Both the position numbers and the translations under genes were made by a program. A DNA stretch of 64,000 nucleotides from positions 721,001 through 785,000 of the forward strand of contig JALRMN010000025.1 of assembly GCA_024760905.1 (NCBI GenBank), given 5' to 3'. Of this stretch, positions 9,669-21,365 are shown one piece after another (positions within the stretch are counted from its first letter, which is position 1; every line of letters begins with the position of its first letter). The notes under the pieces were generated by a model that was not told where the DNA came from, made no database searches, and saw only the letters and a list, made by a program, of their open reading frames with translations. This stretch comes from Plotosus lineatus. Taxonomy: Eukaryota > Chordata > Actinopteri > Siluriformes > Plotosidae.

Positions 9669-10720
9669 ATGCAGAGGGTTGCATCAGGAAGGGCATCCGG
9701 CGTAAAACAAATGCCAAATAAACGATGCGAATCACAAGAAAGAAACTCGAGGCCCGGGTTAACAACGACAGCCATCAGTGCTGTCAACCGACAGGGTGCT
9801 GATGGAAATTGGACTACTGTTGGTCGAAGACGTCGAAGAAGGAGAGGCGGGAGGCGTGTCCGTTGCCAGAGAGAGAAGAGGAAAGACATGAGTCTAGGAC
9901 TGAAAGTAGGGACTTTGAACGTTGGAACTATGGCAGGAAACGGTAGAGAGCTGGCTGACATGATGCAGAGGAGGAAGGTGGACATACTGTGTGTTCAGGA
10001 GACCAGATGGAAAGGTAACAAGGCTAGAAGCTTAGGAGCAGGGATTAAGCTGCTTTATCATGGTGTGGATGGGAAGAGAAATGGAGTCGGAGTCATCTTG
10101 AAGGAGGAGTTTGTCAGGAATGTTCTAGAAGTGAAAAGAGTGTCAGACAGAGTGATGAGTCTCAAGTTAGAAATTGAAGGTGTGATAGTCAATGTTGTTA
10201 GTGCTTATGCCCCACAGACAGGATGTGAGCGAGAAGAGAAGAGAAGGAGAGATTCTGGAGGGAGTTAGATGAAGTGATGCAGAGTACCCCCAGAGGTGAA
10301 AGGGTGGTCATTGGGGCAGACTTCAATGGACATGTTGGTGCAGGAAACAGAGGGGACGAGGAAGTGATGGGTAGGTTTGGTATCCAGGACAGGAACGCAG
10401 AAGGACAGATGTTGGTCGATTTTGCAAAAAGGATGGAAATGGCTGTGGTGAATACTTTCTTCCAGAAGAAACAGGAGCATAGGGTGACTTATAAAAGTGG
10501 AGGTAGGAGCACACAGTTAGACTACATATTGTGCAGGCGATGTAATTTAAAGGAAGTCAGTGACTGCAAAGTAGTAGCGGGTGAGAGTGTTGCAAAACAG
10601 CATAGGATGGTGGTGTGCAGGATGATGCTGATGGTGATGAAGGTGAAGAAGGCAAAGGCAGAGCAGAAGACAAAGTGGTGGAAGTTGAAAAAGGAAGAGT
10701 GTCGGGTTGTCTTCAAGTAG
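9669..10720 (+). pseudogene. RTE endonuclease region (frameshifted)
   Basis: Residues TLNVGTMAGNGRELADMMQ, ILCVQETRWKG (catalytic Glu), GVDGKRNGVGVILKEEFVR, VVSAYAPQTG, VVIGADFNGHVGAGNRG (catalytic Asp/Asn) and LDYILCRR follow in order, and VAKQHRMVV supplies the terminal His. A small insertion near 10,230 in a GAGAAGAGAAGAG run shifts the frame, and a TAG at 10,718 interrupts the link to the RT where other copies have GAG. Confidence 0.9.
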
Positions 10721-10723
10721 GAG

Positions 10724-12712
10724 TTGAAACAGGCTTTGGGTGGTCAGGAAGTGCTTCCAGATGACTGGACAACTACAGCTAATGTGATCAGGGAGACAGG
10801 TAGGACAATACTTGGTTTGTCATCTGGAAGGAAAGTAGATAAGGAGACTTGGTGGTGGAATGAGGAAGTACAGGAGTGTGTACAAAGGAAGCGGTTAGCT
10901 AAGAAGAAGTGGGACATTGAGAAAACCGAAGAGAGTAAACAGGAGTACAGGGAGACACAGCGTAAGGCAAAGGTAGCAGTGTCAAAGGCCAAACAGAGCG
11001 CGTTTGATGACTTGTATGCTCGCTTGGAAAGTAAAGAGGGAGAAAATGATTTATACAAGTTGGCACAGCAGAGAAATAGAGATGGAAAGGACGTGCAGCA
11101 AGTTAGATTGATAAAGGACAGAGAGGGAAATATATTGACTGATGACAGAAGTGTGCTGGGAAGATGGAAAGAGTACTTTAAAGAGCTGATGAATGAGGAA
11201 AATGCGAGAGAAAAAAGAGTAGAAGAGGTGACTGTTGAGGACCAGGAAGTAGTAAAGATTAGTAAGGGTGAAGTGAGGAGGGCATTGAAGAGGATGAAGA
11301 ATGGAAAGGCAGTTGGTCCTGATGACATACCGGTGGAGGTATGGAAGTGTCTTGGAGAGGTAGCAGTAGATTTTCTGACCACAACATTTAACAAGGTCTT
11401 AGAGAGTGAGAGGATGCCAGAGGAATGGAGGAGAAGTGTGCTGGTGCCCATTTTAAAGAACAAGGGAGACGTGCAGAGTTGTGGCAACTACAGAGGGATA
11501 AAGTTGATGAGCCATATGATGAAATTATGGGAAAGAATAGTGGAAGCTAGACTAAGGGCAGAGGTCAGCATTTGTGAACAACAGTTTGGTTTCATGCCAA
11601 GAAAGAGCACCACAGATGCAGTGTTTGCCTTGAGGATGTTAATGGAGAAGTACAGAGAAGGTCAGAGGGCGCTGCATTGTGCCTTTGTGGATCTGGATAA
11701 AGCATATGACAGGGTGCCGAGAGAAGAACTGTGGTATTGCATGAGGAAGTCTGGAGTGGCAGAGAAGTATGTTAGAGTGGTGCAGGACATGTATGAGAGA
11801 TGTAAGACAGTGGTGAGGTGTGCTGTCTGTGTGACACAAGAGTTCAAGGTGAAGGTGGGACTGCATCAAGGGTCAGCTCTCAGCCCCTTCTTGTTTGCTA
11901 TTGTGATGGACAGGCTGACAGACGAGGTAAGACAAGATTCCCCATGGACTATGATGTTTTCAGATGACATTGTGATCCGTAGTGAGAGCAGAGAACAAGT
12001 GCAGGAAAATCTAGAGAGGTGGAGGTATGCCCTGGAAAGGAGGGGAATGAAGGTTAGCCTCAGAAAGACAGAATACATGTGCATGGATGACAAGGACCCA
12101 AGAGGAACGGTGAGATTACAGGGAGCAGAGATAAGAAAGGTGGAGGATTTTAAGTACTTAGGCTCAACAATCCAGAGCAATGGAGAGTGTGGAAAAGAGG
12201 TGAAGAAGCGTGTGCAGGCAGGTTGGAATGGTTGGAGAAAAGTGTCCGGTGTGATGTGTGATAGGAGGGTATCGGCAAGAATGAAAGGAAAAGTGTACAA
12301 GACGGTGTTGAGGCCAACGATGTTGTATGGGTTAGAAACAGTGGCCCTGGGGAAAAGACAGGAGGCAGAGCTGGAGGTAGCAGATATGAAAATGTTGAGG
12401 TTCTCTTTGGGAGTAACGAGGATGGATAGGATCAGGAATGAGCACATCAGAGGGACAGCACATGTAAGACGTTTTGGAGACAAAGTCAGAGAGGCTAGAT
12501 TGAGATAGTTTGGACATGTACAGAGGAGCGATAGTGTGTATATTGGTAATCGGATGCTGAGGCTGGAACTACCAGGCAAAAGGCCTAGAGGAAGACCAAA
12601 GAGACGATTCATGGATGTGGTGAAGGAGGACATGAAGGTCGTTGGTGTAAGAGAAGAAGATGCAAAGGATAGGGTGAGATGGAGGCAGATGATTCACTGT
12701 GGTGACCCCTGA
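10724..12712 (+). pseudogene. RTE reverse transcriptase (nearly intact)
   Basis: A 594-codon open frame runs to a TAG at 12,506 (TGG in sister copies), and the same frame continues to the family stop at 12,712 (GDP then TGA). RT motifs: NYRGIKLMSHMMKLWERIV, QQFGFMPRKSTTDAVFALR, motif A CAFVDLDKAYDRVP, motif B GLHQGSALSPFLFAIVMD, motif C MMFSDDIVIRS (usually FADD; the two catalytic Asp are kept), then KYLGSTIQSNGE. It is the longest open frame in the window. Confidence 0.92.
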
Positions 12713-12855
12713 AGGGAAAAGCCAAAAGGAAAAGAAGAAGAATGAGATAGTGATGAGTAATTGAATGGATTCAGTTTTCCTGCGACGCTAATTGGACTAA
12801 GTGGCTTGGCAAATTAATTGCTTTGTGGTTTATGGTTATGTTGTCGTGTAATGTA

Positions 12856-12856
<1 letters not shown>

Positions 12857-12914
<58 letters not shown>

Positions 12915-13017
12915 TACTTGTTTTTATGTGTTTCACTTTCTTTATTTAAAAATGCCAATACTCATCATCATCATCATCATCATCATCATTATCATCATCA
13001 TCATCTTCTTCTTCTTC
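12857..13017. repeat. (AAT)n and (CAT)n microsatellites
   Basis: An AAT run at 12,857-12,913 and, after a short spacer, a CAT/CTT run from 12,965. The CAT/CTT run abuts the 3' end of the following LINE and could be its tail read in reverse. Confidence 0.95.
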
Positions 13018-15300
13018 TTCTGCTTCTTCTGGGATCGGGTCGTGGGGGCACCAACCTAAGCAATGAGGTCCAGACGTCCTTCTCCACAGCCACTTCCTCC
13101 AACTCTTCCGGGGGACACCGAGGCCTTCCCAGACAAGAGGAGAGACACCCTCCAACATGGTCTAGGTTGACCCCAGGGTCTCTTCCTGGTTGGACATGCC
13201 CGAAACACCACACCAGGGAGGTGTTCGGGAGACATTCTGACCAGATGCCCGGGCCACCTCAACTGGCCGCTCTTAATGCAAAGGAGCAGTGTTTCAACTC
13301 CGACCTCTCCCGGATGGTAGAAATTCTCACCTTATCGCTAAGGGAGAGCCCCGTCACCAGGCAAAGGAAGCTCATTTCAGCTGCTTGTATCTGCGATCTT
13401 GTTCTTTTGGTCGCTACCCAAAGATTGTGACCAGAGGTGAGGGTTGGAATGTAGCTCGATTGCTAAATTGAAAGCTTTGCCTTGCAGCTCAGCTCCCTCT
13501 TCACCACGACAGACCGATACAGGCTCCATTTCACAGCAGAGGCTGCAGCAATCCCACTGTCGATCTTCCACTCCATCCTTCCCTCACTCGTGAACAAGAC
13601 CCCAAGATATCTGAACTCTTCTACTTGAGGCAGGACCTCATTCCTGACCCAGAGTATGCATTCCACCCTTGGCCAACTGAGTACCATGGCCTCAGATTTG
13701 GAGGTGCAGATTTTCATCCCGTTCATTTCGCACTCGACTGCGAATCACTCCAATGAGAGCTGGAGGTCCCTGCTCAATGAAGCCAAAAGGACAACGTCAT
13801 CAACAAAAAGCAGAGACAAGATCCAATGTCCACCAAACCAGAACCCCTCAATGCCTCGGCTGCGCCTATAAATTCTTTCCATAAAAATTATGAGCAGAAT
13901 CGGTGACAAATGACAGCCTTGGTGGATTCCAATCCTCACCGGAAACAAATTCGACCTGTTGTTAACAATACAGAGAAAACTCTGGCTCCAGTGATACAGC
14001 GATCAAATGGCCCGAAGCAACTGGTCAGGAACGCCGTACTCCTGGAGCACGCCCCACAAGATAGCCCGGGGACACGGTCGAAAGCCTTCTCCAAACCCAC
14101 AAAACATAAGTGGACAGATTGGGCAAATGCCCATGCCCCTTCCAAGACCCTGTTGAGTGTATCGAGTTGGTAAAGAGTGCTACGGCCAGAACGAAAACCA
14201 CACTGTTCCTCCTGAAGCTGAGGTTTGACTATTGGTTGGATCCTCCTCTTCATTACCCCTGCATAGACTTTCCCGGGGAGGCTGAGGAATGTGATTCCCC
14301 AAAAATTGGAACATACCCTCCGGTCCCCCTCTTTAATGAGGGGGGGACTACCAACCCGGTTTGCCAATCGAGCGGTACAGTTCACGATGACCACGCAATG
14401 TTACAGAGACATGTCAACCAAGACAGTCCTACATCATCCAGAGCCCTGTGATATTCATGGCGGATCTCATCCACCCCTAGAGGCAGACCACCAAGAAGCT
14501 TTTTGACTACCTCAGTGACCTCCACTCCAGTGATAGGCCCCAGGGTTTTCCCTGCTTCACAGAGGACATGTTAATGGGATTGAGGAGGTCCTCAAAGTAT
14601 TTCATCCACCTCCCAACGACATCCCCAGTCAAGGTGAGCAACGTCCACCTTCACTGTACACAGTATTTGTGGCAAACTGCTTCCCCCTCCTGAAGCGTCG
14701 GATGGCAGTTCTTAACCTTTTTGAGTCCAGCTGATAATCACTGTCCATACCCTCACTGAACCCCTCCCACACCCGAGATTTTGCATCTGCGACAGCTTCG
14801 GCTGCAGTACGTTTGGCGTGCCGATACCTGTCTGCTGCCTTGGGAGTCCAAAAGCTGAATGCAACCCGATTGGCCTCCTTTTTTCAGCTGGACGGACCCC
14901 TTCACCACAGGTGTCCACCACCGGGTTCAGGGGTTACTGCCACGACAAGCACCGATGACCTTCTGGCCACAGCTATGGGCTGCTGCCTCAGCAATGGAGG
15001 CATGAAACATGGCCCAGTTTGGAGTCCATGTCACCCGCCTCCTTGGGGACATTGTTGTGTCTCTGTCAGAAATGGAAGTCAAAGGCCTCTCGGACAGGAC
15101 GCTCCCCCAAACGTTCCTAGCAGACTGTAATTACATGCTTGGACCTGCCAGGTCTGGAGGGCGGCCTCCTCCATCATTGAAGCCAGCTCATCACCAGATG
15201 ATGATTGGTTGACAGTTCAGCTCCCGTCTTCACCTGAGTGTCCAGAACATACTGGAGTTGCTCATGGGGAAAGGCGGTGAGATGGTGTGGGCATTCATGT
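13018..15300 (-). mobile_element. LINE (clade unassigned), sense 3' segment with RT
   Basis: On the minus strand, from right to left: the end of the endonuclease (YVLDTQVKTGAELSTNHHLV), a linker, then RT pieces in shifting frames: GFRSGRSTLYQLDTLNRVL, GLEKAFDRVPG (motif A), GIHQGCHLSPILLIIFMERI (motif B), LLFVDDVVLLA (motif C, FVDD instead of FADD), KSEAMVLSWPRVE and VEEFRYLGVLFTSEGRM. The C terminus has LVRMSPEHLPGVVFRACPT. Many stops. This fish LINE family also occurs at 58.3-58.9 and 61.5-62.3 kb. Confidence 0.85.
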
Positions 15301-15779
15301 CCCCCCCCCCCTCGTCTTGGTACCCAAACATTGGGGTTCTCCCCAGTTGATGAAAAGGGTAGCTTCCCGCCGCCTTCAGGTGGGGGGGATGGGTCCTGAC
15401 TGTTATTTCTTCTTATGCACCAAGTGACAGTTCAGAGTACCCACCCTTCTTGGAGTCTTTAGGTGGTGTGATGGAGAACGCTCTCACAGGAGACTTACTT
15501 GTTTTTCTGGGAGATTTCAATGCCCATGGGGGCAACGATAGTGTGACCTGGAATTGTGTGATCAGAAGGTATGGCTTCTCCAGTCTGAACCCGAATGGTG
15601 TGTCATTGTTGGACTTCTGTGCTCATCACAGGTTGTCTATCACAAACACCATGTTTGAACATAAGGGTGTCCATAAGTACACTTGGCACCAGGACGCTCT
15701 AGGTCGCCGGTTGATGCTCAACTTTGTAGTTGTGTCACCGGACTTGCGGCCGCATGTTCAGGATGCTCAGGTGAAGAGT
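15301..15779 (+). mobile_element. Same LINE, inverted 5' segment (endonuclease)
   Basis: The plus strand codes LLVFLGDFNAHGGNDSVTW (catalytic Asp/Asn), GVSLLDFCAHHRLSITNTM and HKYTWHQDALGRRLM, ending at DLRPHVQDAQVKS. That end point coincides with where the oppositely oriented sense segment (13,018-15,300) begins (VLDTQVKTG). This is the layout of a twin-priming 5' inversion of one insertion. The junction lies in or near the poly-C run at about 15,300. Confidence 0.85.
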
Positions 15780-17179
15780 TCTTACAATATGCATCAAAGC
15801 AAATTAAGATGGATCAGAAATCTAGCAACGTCCTATAGCCATTATTTTGCATCTTATACTGGCACAACAACTGAGCTCAGGCTGTGTCCCAAACAGCACA
15901 CTGGGTGATCTAGGGTTGAATTCACAAGGGGGCATGTTATATTTTACAGAAAGCCTTAGGGATCATGGGTAATTTGGAATGTAGCCTAAAATCAAGCTGT
16001 TTAAAAAGAGGGAAAATATTGAAATAATTTTAAAACCTTGAAATCACAGCATAAAATGAACAGAAGTACTTTACTGAATAAAGCATTTGGATAACGATCT
16101 AAAGGGATTTTTATTTTATAATTTTAATAAAGCTACATAAAAATTGTCATTACTAATTTTTATTGAAATATCTGATTATTGTTATTATTATTTACTTTAT
16201 TTTTTTTTTATTTTTTTTTTTGACAATTAAATACCATATATATTCTTTAAAATATCTGAATATGTACATATATTTTTGAGGTTAATCATACAATTATTTG
16301 ATATCCAGCTAAATATTTCTAAATTGTACATCTGTATTTAAGTCAGATGCAGCCATCAAACCACAAATATACCCAGTGATGTTTCTGTTCATTTTCCAAC
16401 CACAGCACTGACACATGGTACATTTTCAGACGTGACACTGGTATCAGAACAGTGAAACCTCACATCTCCATGTCTGTTCTGTGGTTTCTCCACTTCTGAT
16501 CATCTGAACCTTTCACACACTCCCCACACATTCAGTTTGTAGCAGACAAGCATGAATAACGTTGTTCCTAATGATCTTGATATAATAAAGTTTAAATGGT
16601 GGTTTTTTGTGAAAAATTTATACAGCATTCACATATAATACGAACAGATTATTAAAATAGTTGTATTTTGGCACACATTACAGTCAAATGTGGGTAATTT
16701 TGTTGAATTTGCTTGTCTCAATAAATGAAAATAAATCTGTTTCTGGTTTAAGAATAAAAAAAAAAAATTAGTTTGATGGAATTGATCATCGGATCACTTA
16801 AACTGTGTATAAATATAAACATGCTGTAGTTCTGTGTGATTATCGTCAGTAGCAGTTGAAACTTAAAGGCCCAACAGTTTAATAACAGAGCTTTAACCAC
16901 GGCACCACCACTGCCCTTTAGAATCATTGTTTGATTTGGTCTACACATCCTTGATCAGATAAAATTTTAATATCTTAAGTTACAATGTCATCGTTCTGCG
17001 TTCAGCTTGAAAAGCCAAAATCAGCTCCATGAAATTCTAATTTCTGTCCACAAGAAGAAGTTAATTCAATTCTGATTACTAATAGTGGAGGAGTTGAACT
17101 TTTAGAGCCAACTGTCCACACCAACAACACCAATAAGAACGGGATGTTGAAAAGTTTGTGATTGGTACCTCCAGTGTAA

Positions 17180-17470
17180 ACATTAAGAGGGCATGGTGAC
17201 TCCCACTGTCTCTTCACAATGTGAGGAGTTGGGGTTTGAATCTGAACCAAGGGTCTTTCTGTATAGAGTTTGCATGTTCGCCCTTTGCTCAGATGTGTTT
17301 CCTTGTGGTACTCTGCTTCCACTGGCAGGACATGCACATTGGGTCAAATGGCTACTCTGTATCAACCGTAGTCGTGAATGTATGACTGGTCTTCTTGTTG
17401 TCTGTTTTAGTCCTGTGATAGACTTGTGATCTGTTCAGGGTGTAATCCTGCCTCTCACCTGAAATCAGCA
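17180..17470 (+). repeat. Degenerate tRNA-SINE-like teleost repeat
   Basis: Blocks TAGAGTTTGCATGTTCGCCC, TGTGTTTCCTTGTGGTACTC and TCCTGTGATAGACTTGTGAT are decayed versions of a very common fish repeat also present at 19,855-20,070 (first half) and 21,035-21,365 (reverse). Nothing else recognisable lies in 15,780-17,000, except a SINE head remnant (CACGGCACCACCACTGCCC) near 16,900. Confidence 0.6.
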
Positions 17471-17604
17471 AGGATTGTCCATAGTTTTCCCCTGTAAACC
17501 TGATCGATAAACAGTGTAGATAAGGGATGGAAGCTTCTATAATAAAATGTGAAGAGGAAGCCGCTGGTGTAAGATACTAAATTAAACTTTGAATTGAAAT
17601 CATT

Positions 17605-17625
17605 ATTATTAGTAGTAGTAGTCGT

Positions 17626-17685
<60 letters not shown>

Positions 17686-17711
17686 TCATTTGTTTATTTT
17701 ATTATTATTAT

Positions 17712-17752
<41 letters not shown>

Positions 17753-17892
17753 AATAAAAAACTACATTAAACACCAGAATATACTGTGTTGGACACAACA
17801 GTTATTTGTATGTATATATATATATATATATATATGAACAGTTATAAACTACTTTATTAATATACATTATGCATCTTATTACTTACATTATA

Positions 17893-17937
<45 letters not shown>

Positions 17938-17964
17938 ATAGAGAGAGAGAGAGAGAGAGAGAGA
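17605..17964. repeat. Microsatellite cluster (ATT, AGT, TA, GT, GA)
   Basis: Consecutive simple repeats: ATT/TTA (17,625-17,710), AGT (17,712-17,752), TA (17,815-17,836), GT (17,896-17,932) and GA (17,940-17,964), just upstream of the second promoter copy. The first promoter copy also follows an ATT run. Confidence 0.95.
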
Positions 17965-17999
17965 ATGCTGAAGTGTATTGTTAAAGTAAAAAGTCTGAG

Positions 18000-18143
18000 A
18001 AATGTTATTTTGTGTGTTTAATTCTTTTTCAGGGGTTTATGGGTGTAAGTGGTGCAGTATGTATAAATAACCCCACCCCTACACACTGATAAAGCCATGT
18101 ACGATTTACCCTAGTTTCCTCTTTGTCTCTCAGCTGATACACA
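18000..18143 (+). promoter_or_regulatory. Promoter and 5' UTR of Ig receptor unit B/C
   Basis: TATAAATA at 18,062-18,069 followed by ACCCCACCCCTACACA, then TTTCCTCTTTGTCTCTCAGC before the ATG. It matches the block at 3,911-4,064 almost base for base. The TATA-to-ATG distance, about 80 bases, is kept in both. Confidence 0.65.
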
Positions 18144-18186
18144 ATGGTTCAGTTTAAATATTTCTCTGTGTTTCTCTGTGTCATGG
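18144..18186 (+). CDS. Exon 1 (signal peptide), Ig V-set receptor
   Basis: Reads MVQFKYFSVFLCVM plus one base before GTGAGT at 18,187, a hydrophobic leader start with a phase 1 donor. It differs from the unit A exon by a few substitutions. Its own neighbouring V exon (20,128-20,811) is ruined, so the nearest usable acceptor is the intact V exon at 31,297. With that splice the frame runs through six exons to a stop at 35,689 (693 nt in all). I infer, but cannot prove, that this is the first exon of the intact gene. Confidence 0.7.
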
Positions 18187-18599
18187 GTGAGTCGCCATAA
18201 TCTTAATTACTGATAAATACATTTTCGTTAATTTTGTAGATTAAAAAAAAAGAAAACTTTGGGGCAACAAGAGAATGAAAGCAATGTTTAGCATTCAGGC
18301 TTTTGCGATATGACACCTTGTACATTTACATCATTTTTGAAATTCTTAATCTACTGGCATTTGGCATAAAGTTTGATACTAAATCATCTATGTATTCATC
18401 ATGGAATGGTGATAGTGTTGTTTTCGTCTTTCTTGTAGTACCAATAGTAGTAGAAGTTGTTTTTGTTGTTGACTCAGTTGATTAGAATCTGTGACCTCCA
18501 GAATTATATAAATGTTAATATTGAATAGATTCTAGCTCTGCATTGTCCATAAATATAGATTTTTGTGACAAACCATGTCTGTTCTGGATATTGATCTTC

Positions 18600-19037
18600 T
18601 TTCTGAATGTCAACCAAAGTAAATAATAATAAAGATAATGGAGTGTACCGATCTTTATTTACACAGCAGTTTCTTAACATCACGTCAAATTTCAAGCATA
18701 AAAAGTTGAGTTCATGGCCGAATCACCAGAATTCAGTGGTTTAGCAGATCTCAGAGCGCCATGCTTAAAGGAGAAGAAAGCACTTGTTCAAAGTTCATCT
18801 CATTCGAATATCAAGAAAAAAAAAATTATGTGTGCAAAATTTAAATAAGTCAGCTTCTGTTTTAATGATTATGCGGAAGTTATTTGGAAACTCGGACTTA
18901 GAATGATGATGTCATTGAGGTGAAAGTTAATTTCATGTACAAATGTAGAATTTTGACATATTCATGCCGTTTATTGAGAGATTAGTGTTTGGGTAATGAA
19001 ATATCTTGATTGAAATCATTATCTGTACAGTGAGAAG

Positions 19038-19096
<59 letters not shown>

Positions 19097-19700
19097 AGGA
19101 TTTCATACATTTAAACACAAACTGCAAAGAAAAGAAATGATGTTCGAAGCCACACTCCTCCATGTTAACTTGGGTCGTGAGTTTTTAAATATCCACACAG
19201 AACATCTTTAAAATTTAAGCTATCGGTCTGATTTTACACACGGATTTATTTCTCTTCTCCTTGAAGTTAAATTGGTAGAGCATTGATCTGATTTTTAGGT
19301 CATAAACTTTACATCATTATTTACATCATCATAAAAAAGAGAAAAGTCACATGATGTTGTCAAAACACATTCTCAACCGCCAAGAAAACTTTGTCCACTT
19401 TGGATGTTTTATCACTTCCAGATGTCTGATTTTTAAAATTGTTTTCTGATAAAAAACTATTGTGTGCCTCCATCTGTACATATATGCATGCGCAAGGAAC
19501 CCTGCAGCGATATTAGATTTCCATTAAAGAAATCTTCTCTCGATACCGTAAGACTTTCAGACATCAAAAATGTGGGGAGGGAAATTTCAGAATGTGATTT
19601 CCAATAAATTAATGCAATAAATTCAGTAGCATCATCAAAATGAGAAAAAATGCTACACTGCACCTTTAGTGTTCATATTTGTTGTACAACGCTGTTTTAT
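18600..19700 (+). repeat. Intron 1 sequence duplicated between units A and B
   Basis: Two stretches here match intron 1 of unit A: 18,648-18,745 (TTACACAGCAGTTTCTTA, AATCACCAGAATTC) with 8,243-8,340, and 19,550-19,715 (TTTCAGACATCAAAA, TGCATGATAT) with 8,545-8,695. This shows that the units arose by tandem segmental duplication rather than by retroposition. A (CA)n run occupies 19,041-19,094. Confidence 0.75.
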
Positions 19701-19849
19701 ACTGCATGATATCACGTTCTGTCATCAACGTATATCAGGAAAGGTTAGTTTCTGAGGAGTTCTGCTTTTAGGTTGTGTTTACAGTTTATATTATTAATTC
19801 ACTCTAACAGTTGCACACCAGTAAGTGTAACTTTCAACACTTCACTGAG

Positions 19850-20070
19850 GTGGCACTGTGGAATAATGGTTCGCATGTCCACCTCTCAGCAAGAAGTCCA
19901 GGGTTCGATTCCTATCTTGGGTGTTTCTGTGTGGCGTTTGCATGTTGACCCCGTGCTTGTGTGGGTTTCCTTCAGGTACTCCGGTTTCCTCCCACAGTCC
20001 AAAAACAGGCACAGTAGGTTAATTGGCTGATCCAAATTGACTGTAAGTGTGAGCAGGAATAGTTGTGTGT
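19850..20070 (+). mobile_element. tRNA-SINE-like teleost repeat
   Basis: Contains a B-box-like CAGGGTTCGATTCC and then CGTTTGCATGTTGACCCCG, TTCCTCCCACAGTCCAAAAA and GGTTAATTGG, a familiar deuterostome dispersed repeat. It sits in the intron just before the unit B V exon. Ends are not defined. Confidence 0.65.
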
Positions 20071-20127
20071 TAACTGAGAGAGGTGAGAAACATACCTATT
20101 ATGTGTGTGAAATTTTCTGGGATGTAG

Positions 20128-20810
20128 GTTTACTCTCTCTGAGCTCTTTAACCTTGGAGGCAGGTCACTTTTTGTTGCCACCATGACTTGATTTTTACAG
20201 GATATATGTTCTAGTAAAAACACAAGTATGATTCAGTTCTGGGACAGTGGTGGCCCAGTTGTGAGGTGCTGGCTTACTGATCTGAAGGTTGATTCAAGCA
20301 CTCTACCAACAAGTTGTCACTGCTGCCGTGTCCACCCCCCTGTTCAGCTAATTGAATTTTCAAAGGCCAGCCATGTGTGTCACTGTCTGTGGTGAGCCGC
20401 ATGTAAAAGTACCATTGCTGACTTTCGAAGAGAAGACTGCATTGCTGTCAGCGTGTTTTTGCCCTGCAATGATCTTGAAAGCTGTCCATTGTGTACCCTG
20501 CCTGTGGCTGGAGTCGACTGAGATGGGCGCTAGCCTCCCCGTGGCCCTAATTAGGACTAAGCAGTTCAGAAAATGAATGAACAAAAGACTCCGTTCCACT
20601 TCTTCTTTGGTGTAGAAATTTTCAGACATCAGCTCGATAAGAACCCTGTAACTTCTTTACTGAGAGTGAGAGAATAGTGATGTCTGTTCAGGACAAGAAC
20701 TTTACTCTCACCATCACTGCAATAAATGTCTCTGATACTGGACTCTATTACTGTAGCTTCAGAGAACTAGAAATAATACACTTCAGTAACTCGACCTTTA
20801 TTCAAATGAA
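20128..20810 (+). pseudogene. Ig V-set exon of unit B, split by a SINE, donor lost
   Basis: The 5' part (20,128-20,238) matches the start of the unit C V exon (TTTACTCTC, GAGCTCTTTAACCTTGGAGG) but lacks bases within the A'-B region, shifting the frame, and carries a TGA. A SINE occupies about 20,239-20,590. The 3' part (20,601-20,810) codes NFTLTITAINVSDTGLYYCS and IIHFSNSTFIQMK. The splice donor that is GTAAAT in unit C is GAAAAT here. Three independent defects make it a clear pseudo-exon. Confidence 0.88.
20239..20590 (+). mobile_element. SINE (second tail type) inside V exon of unit B
   Basis: Head GGGACAGTGGTGGCCCAGTT, core GTGTCACTGTCTGTGGTGAG and GTACCATTGCTGACTTTCG, then a tail with GCTGTCCATTGTGTACCCTG and GGCGCTAGCCTCCCCG, ending CAGAAAATGAATGAACAAAA. 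The core is shared with the SINE at 2,342 but the 3' third differs. Direct repeats at the ends are short and uncertain. Confidence 0.8.
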
Positions 20811-21034
20811 AGGAAAATTTATACAAATTAAAGACTTTCAATAAAACTTGACTGAAAAGACTGAGGTAAAATTAGTTCTTTTTTTTGTAGGGTTTTTTTT
20901 TTGTGGAAAATAGATCACATTTTGGGGACAAAGCAACGGCTGTGCGGTTATTTCCTTTCAAACACTTGTACATTTTTATTTTAAATTAAAATGTGATTTG
21001 GGTTTAATGATTAAATTATATCACATATTATAAA

Positions 21035-21365
21035 TTCATCCATTCATTTTCTGAACCGCTTTATACTCATTAGGATTGTGGGAAGGCTGGTGTCCATCTT
21101 AGCTGATTCTGGGCGAGGGCAGGATACACCCTGGACAGCTTGCCAGGTCATCACAGGACCAACACTCACAGGGTCATCACACGTACACCGCGGTGAGATT
21201 TGGAATAGCATTTAACCTACTTTGCATGTTTTTGGAATGTGGGAGGAAACTGGAGTACCTGGAGTAAACCCACACAGGCACGGGGAGAACATGCAAACTC
21301 CATGCAGCAATGCCCGAGCTGAGAATCGAACCCAGGACCTTCTTGCTGTGCCATTGCCGTGCTAA
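21035..21365 (+). mobile_element. Teleost dispersed repeat (SINE tail plus SINE-like arm)
   Basis: Begins CATTCATTTTCTGAACCGC, then CTGATTCTGGGCGAGGGCAG and CACCCTGGACAGCTTGCC, and ends with GGGAGAACATGCAAACTCC and GAATCGAACCCAGGACC, the reverse of the repeat at 19,850. It removed whatever transmembrane exon unit B had; none is visible downstream of the decayed linker at about 20,890. Confidence 0.7.

Larger units (their letters stand above)
9594..12740 (+). mobile_element. Full-length RTE-type LINE with 16-bp target-site duplication
   Basis: The element begins at the conserved AATGCAGCCGTGAGG end and finishes with AAAAGCCAAAAGGAAAAGAAGAAG. It is bracketed by AATGAGATAGCGATGA (9,578-9,593) and AATGAGATAGTGATGA (12,741-12,756), differing at one base, so the ends are firm and the length is 3,147 bp, normal for RTE. 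It encodes an apurinic endonuclease then a reverse transcriptase. One frameshift and two stops disable it. Confidence 0.95.

Noticed and set aside
10744..12633. Long Ser/Leu-rich minus-strand frames over the RTE copies (also at 22,926, 37,598, 42,460, 43,581, 62,530)
   Set aside because: They are antisense shadows of the RTE reverse transcriptase and recur wherever that element does.
17002..17337. Minus-strand frame with a hydrophobic stretch (FNIPFLLVLLVWTVGS) resembling a signal peptide
   Set aside because: Short, overlaps a dispersed repeat on one side, no recognisable domain or splice context; chance hydrophobic run is more likely.
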